Source of the DNA: Bacteroidetes bacterium UBA7662
GTDB taxonomy: Bacteria; Bacteroidota; Bacteroidia; UBA7662
DNA: 64,000 nt
NCBI GenBank assembly: GCA_002483345.1
Contig: DLHS01000015.1
Coordinates: forward strand, 125,197-189,196
Direction: 5' to 3'
The notes below the pieces were generated by a model. The model did not search any database and was not told where the DNA came from. It was given only the letters and a program-made list of their open reading frames with translations. Position numbers and translations under genes: made by a program. Shown here piece by piece: positions 52,914-61,000 of the stretch (positions are counted from its first letter, which is position 1; every line of letters starts with the position of its first letter).

Positions 52914-53422
52914 CAGCCGTTAAAAGGTCCCGATCCGGGGCCTTTTTTCATTTCAGGGTATTTCATAAGCAGGAGACCAGACAGACACGGAAGAGGTAGA
53001 AGTCTGCTTCTGCGGTAATGGCTTGGCAATGGTTCTTTGGGTAAAAATTTACTGTGTAGCCGAACAGCTGGCTGACAAACACAAGCCTTTTGAAATTTAA
53101 TGAAAATTTTTTCCGGCTAAGTTTGGAAGAAACGGATGCCGGAATCCGATAATACAACCCACACAAAATAAGCTTATTTTGTCTAATGGTATGTGATTTG
53201 CAGTAAGTTATGATTATTCTATTATCGGGAATTTGTCTGTATTTGATTTTGCGTATAACAACATGATAATTGAATCCATAATTGGGATAGATTCTAATTT
53301 ATGGAATATGGACTGATTTGTTTTGACATGAAAACTTATATAGTTTTCAAGGCAATGTTGTTTCTGTATACCTCGCCTTTCAGGGATAGCTTACTGCTTA
53401 AAAGCGTCATAATTCACTTCAA
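52914..53422. other. AT-rich non-coding stretch with palindromes after tRNA-Ser
   Basis: About 509 bases without a credible gene. It starts with the tRNA terminator (52922-52948). An exact -7 box TAAGTTTG (53118-53125) lies some 300 nt before the next gene. There is a perfect 20-bp palindrome at 53163-53182 and an inverted repeat TGAAAACT-5-AGTTTTCA at 53329-53349. The stretch is clearly more AT-rich than the sequence to its left. The next gene's promoter is probably here, but I could not fix it. Confidence 0.55.
52922..52948 (+). terminator. Terminator of tRNA-Ser
   Basis: AAAAGGTCCCG and CGGGGCCTTTT pair with one T-G wobble and a 3-nt loop, followed by a T-run. Confidence 0.85.
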
Positions 53423-54982
53423 ATGAAAACAAGTATCATGGTTTGTCTGCTATGGCTTTTCGGGTCATATGCCAGTGCGCAAAGTGTATCACAGGGTCAT
53501 AAAAGTTTTGAGCCGTTCATATGGCTTAAGCATGAACCAAATGCTACTATTTCAGACAGGTTTACGGATTTTAGTGGGAATAGCCACCATGTTTTACTGG
53601 ATAGCGCTAAAAATATTCCTGATTCAGTGGGTTTTAATTTTAACCCGGCTTATTCGTTTGCGCAGAATACTTCCCCGTTTATCATCTACAATGCTTCTGT
53701 TTATGCGAAAGGGGTGACAATTTTTGCAGTATACGAAGTTGATACGCCTAATCTGGAATTAAGTGTCTATCAGATACAATCAACGGATTCAAGTTTTGTC
53801 AGATTGACGAATAAGCGTTTGTTTGATAATAGAACGGTGATTCAGATTACAGATACAGCTGCAATCGAACCCATTGTGAATGTAGTTTCAAAACAGCTTG
53901 GCAAGCATAGATTTGGGAAACTTGATGTCAACATCATACTGGGCGGAGACTCCACATCGATGCTTGAAGGAAAAATAGCTGAGTTTATATTGTTTAATGA
54001 GCGGTTAAGCCAGCTGAAAAGGCTCAAATGCGAAAGCTACCTCGCACTTAAATACGGGATTACGCTTCCTGCATCTAACTATGTAACGAGCAAAGACTCG
54101 GTAATATGGAAACATAAAGACAATAAAAACTTTCAATTTGGAATGGCTGCAATTGGCGTTGATAGCTTATTTCAATTAAACCAGAAGCAAGCTGCAGCTT
54201 ATGGAGGCAAGGATGTAGTAACCATGGCGGCAGGCAGCCTGGCTCCGTCGAATTACCTGAATGCAACCAGCTTGAAAGAGGGTGATTTTCTGATTTGGGG
54301 ACACACAAAGACAGATCTGGGAAATCTCAGGAATGATACCATTGGTGTAGACTCAGTTGTTCTTGAGTTAAGAAGAACCTGGAAAATGGTAGTACACGGG
54401 GATTCTGCAAATACCTTGTCTACACAACTTGTTTTTGACGGAACCAGTTTTGAAAATCTGGCAGACCCCTATCTGAAGATATGGTCAGGAGATGTTTCCA
54501 ATATGGATCAGTCCAGGGTGGTTTTTCCTGACAGCACAGATCAAAATAACAAATACTACTTCAGCAATCTGAAATGGGACGAAGATGACGAAGGATTTGA
54601 CTTTTTCACTTTCGGGTTTCAGACAGATATGAATCAACCCATATTGCGAAACAGCATATCACCCATGACAAATGGAAATATGCAAACACATCAGTCAACG
54701 GCAGGTATCTCGGTTTCCAACGCGGAAGGAGAGCAAATTGTAACAAAAGTATTCCCTAATCCCAGCAATGGAGAGTTTACCATTCATATTAAGGCAGACC
54801 CGCAAGAGAAGCTGTTTGCACTATGCATAGATATGCTCGGAAGAGTACTTTATACCAGGGAATTAGCGGGATCCGCAACCTATGATATCACGGACTTTAA
54901 AGTTGCAGCAGGTCACTACTCCCTGGTCGTTACCTCAGGAACAGGGGCCACTCATACCGTTAACCGAATTGTAATTTATTAA
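53423..54982 (+). CDS. Secreted protein with type IX secretion C-terminal sorting domain
   Basis: A 519-residue protein. A signal peptide (MKTSIMVCLLWLFGSYASAQ) is followed by a concanavalin/LamG-like beta-rich region (FAVYEVDTPNLELSVYQI; AEFILFNERLS; LALKYGITLP, about 20-225) and a second beta domain (EGDFLIWGHTKTDLG, about 275-400). The last 80 residues form a T9SS type A sorting domain: KVFPNPSNGEFTIHI, MLGRVLY, then YDITDFKVAAGHYSLVV and a short basic end. It should cross the outer membrane through SprA and be released or anchored on the cell surface. Enzymatic activity is not evident. Nineteen bp separate it from the giant SpvB-RHS gene, so co-transcription is very likely. Confidence 0.82.
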   Translation: MKTSIMVCLLWLFGSYASAQSVSQGHKSFEPFIWLKHEPNATISDRFTDFSGNSHHVLLDSAKNIPDSVGFNFNPAYSFAQNTSPFIIYNASVYAKGVTIFAVYEVDTPNLELSVYQIQSTDSSFVRLTNKRLFDNRTVIQITDTAAIEPIVNVVSKQLGKHRFGKLDVNIILGGDSTSMLEGKIAEFILFNERLSQLKRLKCESYLALKYGITLPASNYVTSKDSVIWKHKDNKNFQFGMAAIGVDSLFQLNQKQAAAYGGKDVVTMAAGSLAPSNYLNATSLKEGDFLIWGHTKTDLGNLRNDTIGVDSVVLELRRTWKMVVHGDSANTLSTQLVFDGTSFENLADPYLKIWSGDVSNMDQSRVVFPDSTDQNNKYYFSNLKWDEDDEGFDFFTFGFQTDMNQPILRNSISPMTNGNMQTHQSTAGISVSNAEGEQIVTKVFPNPSNGEFTIHIKADPQEKLFALCIDMLGRVLYTRELAGSATYDITDFKVAAGHYSLVVTSGTGATHTVNRIVIY

Positions 54983-55001
54983 GGCATCCATCGTATCTCC
55001 T

Positions 55002-58000
55002 ATGAAGAAGTCATACTACGCCATTAACTTCCCTGTTCTTTTCATTCTTTTGTCGTTGTTCCATTTACTTTTTGAACCCAGGACAAGCAGAGAGGGAATC
55101 GAAGGCAAACCGGCAACAGTTGGTTTATCACAAAATGATGTTACAACCGGCAGCATTTTACCGGGACAGAAACCATTGGTTCAGCAAATGCCGCCCAGGG
55201 AAAAGACAGGGAAAACGACGGATGATGTTCCAAAACTGATCAATCCTGTCTCAGGTTTTATTGGGCTGGACTCTATACATACCAGTGATAATCCGGTTGA
55301 CAATGTTTTTTATTTTGAGGTAAGCGAAAGTGACCTTGAAAACAGAACACATGCTTTATTGAAGTACAAGGTTTATGGACTTGGGAGCCCGGTTTCCGTT
55401 CCGAAAAGTCTGAACAATGAACCTTCAACCGGTGGTACCATGATTACCGCAAAGGCAGCGTGGTCTGATTTCAGCGAATATCTGAGCATTTCTCAATTGC
55501 GGCCGGGAAGAAATGCTGTTCGATTTACAGTTCCTGATGACTACCGGCTCGGGTACTATGTGAAGGACGTAAAAATCGCTTTTGATGATTCTTTGGAAAA
55601 GACCAGTGATGTCACCTATAGTTTTGGCGAGCAGATATTCTACGCAGAGGAACATCTCTACCTGAAAGGATATGTCAAAGAAGAAGTTAAATCTCTTCTG
55701 GTTAATGGAATGCCTGTGAACATCTTCAAGGGCCTTTTTGAGTTTTCCGGTAAGGTTGGAACCGATATTCCAGGTGAATTGCCTGTTGAAATTTTATATG
55801 AAAATGGCAAGAAGACCATTGAGAACTTAAAAGTTGAAGTGCTGGAGGGTAGTTCTATACAGTCTGAAGATTTTCAAATTGTAAATGCAACTTTCAGGGT
55901 TCCGGCAACTGAAAAGTTTACCTGGGTGTTTGAGGGCATGGAACTTTCAGGCAATAGAAAGGCACTTAATAATGTGCCTGATCTGTATGCTTCAGCTTTG
56001 AGGGGGAAAGATATGCCTGCCTTGAAGCAGGGAATGATAAATGTTACTGCAGGTGCGCAAGGCTACAGACTTTTACCACACAATGCTGTTTTCTCAGAAA
56101 ATCTTGACCTTAGGATTCAAATTGATACCAATAAAATTCCGATAGGCTATAGCCCTGCGGATGTCAGAACTTTTTATTTTGATGAAACAAGCAATGCCTG
56201 GGTTGTTCTTCCGAAAACGAGGAATACCGCATCCGTTTTGTGGGCAAGCGCGGTTACGAATCACTTTACAGATTTTATTAATGCGATTATAAAAAGCCCG
56301 GAGTTGCCGGCTAATCTGGCACATACGTCGACTTCGTTGTCGGATATTGAAACACCCAATCCCCATGAAAATGTAAGTATGATAGCGGCCCCGACTGCTC
56401 AGCAAGACGGAAGCGTGCGGCTATCTTATCCGATTATTGTTCCTCCGGGCAGGAAGGGCTTACAACCCGGGCTGTCTTTAAATTATAGTTCCAACCACAG
56501 CAATGGCTGGGCTGGGGTAGGCTGGGACTTGAACACACCTGTGATAAGCGTTGATTCAAGATTTGGCGTACCCAGATATAGCTCAACCCACGAAACAGAA
56601 GGTTACCTGATGAATGGAGAGGAGCTCATGGCTTCTGTAACAGGTGCCCTCATACACAGAACAGCGTTTGTCGCCAGATATGGAGGGAGTACCAAAGAGT
56701 TTTTCCCGAGAGTGGAGGGTGAATTCAATAAAATCTCCAGAAAAGGTTCCGGACCAGGATCCTACTGGTGGGAAGTGATTGATAAAAATGGAACCACCTA
56801 CTATTATGGTAAAAAAAGCAGTCAGTCCGGAGCCCATGCTGACTATACGCTTACCGATGACAATGGTAATATTGCCAGGTGGTTTCTGGCGGAAATCAGA
56901 GACCTCAATGGGAACTTCGTCTCCTATGATTATACTCTGGTCCAGCACTCCGGTTATCCCGGTGATAATAATATGGGGAAACAGAAGTATCTGAGCAGCA
57001 TACAGTATACCGGACATGGCAGTACCCCGGGGAAATATACAGTTGAATTCCTGAGAAATACGCACAGCCAGACAAGAGGTGATGTATTTGTGAATGCCAG
57101 AAACGGATTCAAGGAAGTAACTGCAGACCTTCTGACACAGATAAAAGTTAAGTACGATGGTAATTTGATCCGTAGTTATTTCCTGAAGTATAAGACAGGG
57201 GGGTATTCCAAATCACTCCTGTGCATGGTTGTACAGACCAATGAAGACGAAACAGGCCTTGGTTATTTAAATACGCTGGAGCAGGTATGCGATATGCCAA
57301 CGGAGAATATACAGGTTCCTGAATATTATAAAATTCACAAATTCGACTATCATGGTATGCCTGAGGAGTTGTTCTCAGAGCCGGTTGAGTTTGCCGGAAA
57401 TGCTAGTTCAATAGGAGATTTAAGTGTTTCAAGTTTCTCAAATCTGGTCTCCCTGGTAAAAACAACTACTCAATTTTCAATTGAGCAGTTGATGCCAGGT
57501 GTCCTTTTTAATCCACAGAAACATGTCTTAAGCATGTCGCAGGATGTTGGATTTGGAGGTGGCCTTGGTATTTATTTTGGGGTGGGCAAAACCAATACCA
57601 AAAACTTTTCTATCGGAGGCTCCTATAACCTGGCAGGGAACTGGAATGCGACCCAAACGCTGTTGATGGACATTGATGGCAATGGTATCCCTGACAGAGT
57701 GTTTAAGAATGGAAACTATATATATTATCAGCCGATTACCATTGCCAACGGGATTCCGACCCTTGGTTTGTCCGAACTGATATCAGGACTTCCCGCACTC
57801 AACAAAAGTCTGACCGTTTCTCATTCAGTCGGATTGCAGGGAGTCGCGCCATTTAATGCTGCAAGTGGTCATGTGGGCTATAGCTGGTCTAATACGCAGC
57901 TTAAAAAGTACTTTACGGATGTCAATGCAGATGGGCTGGTCGATTTTATAGAGGAGGGTAAGGTTCATTTCAACAAATTGAATGGTAACCATGTGCCCTA

Positions 58001-61000
58001 TTTTACACATTTCGTGACCGAAACCATTCAGACAGGAGATAAGCCTTGTGAAGTAATCATCCATTCCGGAGAAGTTGACCCGGATCTGCTGGATAATGGA
58101 TTGGTAGACCACCCTGTTAAGAGCAGACTTAAAGATTACAGTGCTGTAAGAATATGGAAAGCACCATACAGTGGTTATATTAAAATAGAAGCACCTATTC
58201 AGCTGATTGAAGATCAGACCAAAGCCAGAAGTCAGAGCCTGTCAGTGGATGGTGTCCGGTATACGATTCAAAAAAATGCGCAGGAATTACTGGTGAATAC
58301 CATCGACAAGGATGATTATACTGTTCATTCGAATCTGATGTCTCCTGTGTATGTAAACAGAGGGGATGAAATTTATTTCAGACTTCAGCCTAAGGCTAAC
58401 AGAGACTTTGACGAAGTGTATTGGAGCCCGTCTATTTGTTACATTCAGACCACTGCAACGGGTCCTCTTTGGAATTCACATGTAGAAAATGAAGAAGATG
58501 AAGAAGAAGATCTGGAAGAAGAAGCCTCTGTACTCAAGTCAGACGACAATGAAGGGAAGAATATTTTCTGTTTTTCTGCGCAGGGAGATTTCCTGCTTTT
58601 GAGTGAGTATGAAAACATGATGCCTTTAACAGGTAAAATCAGGATACAGGGCAGCATTATCAATACCGGACTGAGTGACACCGTTAAATTTGCCATTATT
58701 CCTCAGAATGGTGCTGTTTATCTGAATCGTATACTCCTTCCACAATCGAACAATACTATCTGGATTGACACTATTTTATCGGTTACAGAAGACGATGTTG
58801 TGAAATTTCAGTTCCAGTGCAATTCTAAAATCAACCATGAAAAGTTGAAGGAAAGCTTCAGGGTGACCTATTATGAAATTGAATCGGTAACCGCTGACAC
58901 CTCTAACGAAATGGAGAAAGCAGAATTCATTCCGGTAGTTACAAGAAGTCAATTGTTTACCCAGGTTGAAAAAGTTGCCTTCCCTCAAACCCTCAGCAGT
59001 ACCGGGTCGCTGACGATTCATCCCAGAATTAATTTTGTGTCGTCGTATACCGGAACCTACAATGGTTTTATGGTATTTACCTTAAAAAGTGACGGAGCTG
59101 TGGTAGGGGAAAAGGTTATTGAATTCCAGAACAATGTGATGGTTGGGGATACAGTGTTAACCTGCACCATTTCAAATGGTTCAGATTTATACTTTGAGTG
59201 GCAAATCCCAAATACGGAACTTAGCAATCAGATCCAGTATGCAGGGGCCAAGGTCGTCCATAATTCTACCACTTCCTATGTGCTGGCCGGGGTATATGCA
59301 ACCATTCCGGAAGCCCTGATGAAATATGGGCATATGTACAATGGATGGGGACAGTTTGGGTATAACGGATCTGTAACAGATCCGATCAATCAATCGCTGC
59401 TGCAGGTGACTCAGGCGTTTAATGACCCCAACAACATACCTCAGGTAAACGTAACCTATGCAACAGATCCTGCAACGGCCATGTCAGACCAATCCTATGC
59501 CGATGTGCTGGATGCCCCGTTCCAAAAAATGAATGCAGATCTGGATTCTGCCATGTACAGGGGATTTGGTGAGTTAACTTCTGTGGGAAAGACCATTCAA
59601 AGTAATATGCTGCCCAAAAGTGTTTATCATTCAGAGATAACAGAATCTCCTATTGTTGTAAGTACCAATATCTACGAGAAAAAAGCACCCATTAAGGAAA
59701 CCAAAGGCGACAGCTGGAATCTGGGCTTCTCCGTATCCGGGCCCTCCATTTTTAATGCAGGCGGCAGCTGGTCAATAGGATCCTCTACCACTTCCTTGGA
59801 CTATATGGATTTGAACGGGGATGGCTATCCGGACAATGTGTCAGAAACAAAAACGCAGTTCAGTACCCCGCAGGGTGGGCTGGGAGACGGCAGTGTTTCA
59901 CATATAGTAGCAGGGGAATACCAAGGCACCTCACATGTCAGCTTCTATTCTATCAGTGCCAATACCGGGGGCAGATCGGTTAAGAATCTGAAATTGCCTT
60001 ATTCAGGTATCAAGGGAACCGCCAATACACTTGAAGTAACATCCACCGTTGGTGGAAATGTTGCTATCGGCAACAACACAATTAAGACTGTTTTCATGGA
60101 TTATAATGGAGATGGTTTGCCCGATAAGCTTACAAATGATGGAAACATCTTCCTTAATATAGGCTATTCCTTTTTGCCTTTTCAGGCATGGGCTATACCT
60201 GAAATGGATACAAGCCAAAGCTTTTCAAAAGCGGCTTCCTGGCAGTTGTCCGATACCAATAATTTTCAGAATAAAGTACCCATGGATAAGGGTGAAAATA
60301 GCTGGAGCGTTGGTTTGAATGCCAGCAAAGGCACTTCTACAAACTATAAATTCCCTGTTGATATAAACGGAGACGGCTTAATTGATTTTGTAAATCAGGA
60401 TGGGGATGATGTTTATTTTTATATCAATACAGGTACACAGACTGTCGTCCTGGACAACTCGGAGGATTATTTTGCGAAACGCAGTACCTCCTTTTCACTC
60501 AGTGGTTCCGGTGCGGCTACATTTGGAATGAACTTTTTTTTAGGACTGAAAGGGGGAGCTACCGGTAACCTGACACTTTCCTATGCCAAATCAATAGAAA
60601 AGAGCCAGTTTATCGATGTGAACGGTGACGGATTGCCTGATTTTGTGTACTACGACGAGCACTCGAATACCTCCAAAGTAAAATATTCAAATCTTCAGAA
60701 AGTTAATCTCCTGTACAATGTACAGACTAATCTGGGTAATTCGGTTAACTGGGATTATGCGTTTGATCCGCCGACCCACAACAACCCGAACGGCAATTGG
60801 GTCATGTCAGCGCTGGAGGAATACGACGGATACCCGGGAGACGGCGGAGATTATAAGTACTTTGCCTTCAGCTACCACGATGGCTTTTACAACCGTTATG
60901 AAAGGGCTTTCTGGGGGTATGATTCTGTGGTAACCATGCAAATGATGGGAAGCTCAATAAACCATCGCTACAGCGTAGAAAAGTATCACAATACGGATTT

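Noticed and set aside
52963..53166. 67-codon minus-strand open frame after tRNA-Ser
   Set aside because: Composition follows AT-rich non-coding DNA, with no start signal or recognisable product.
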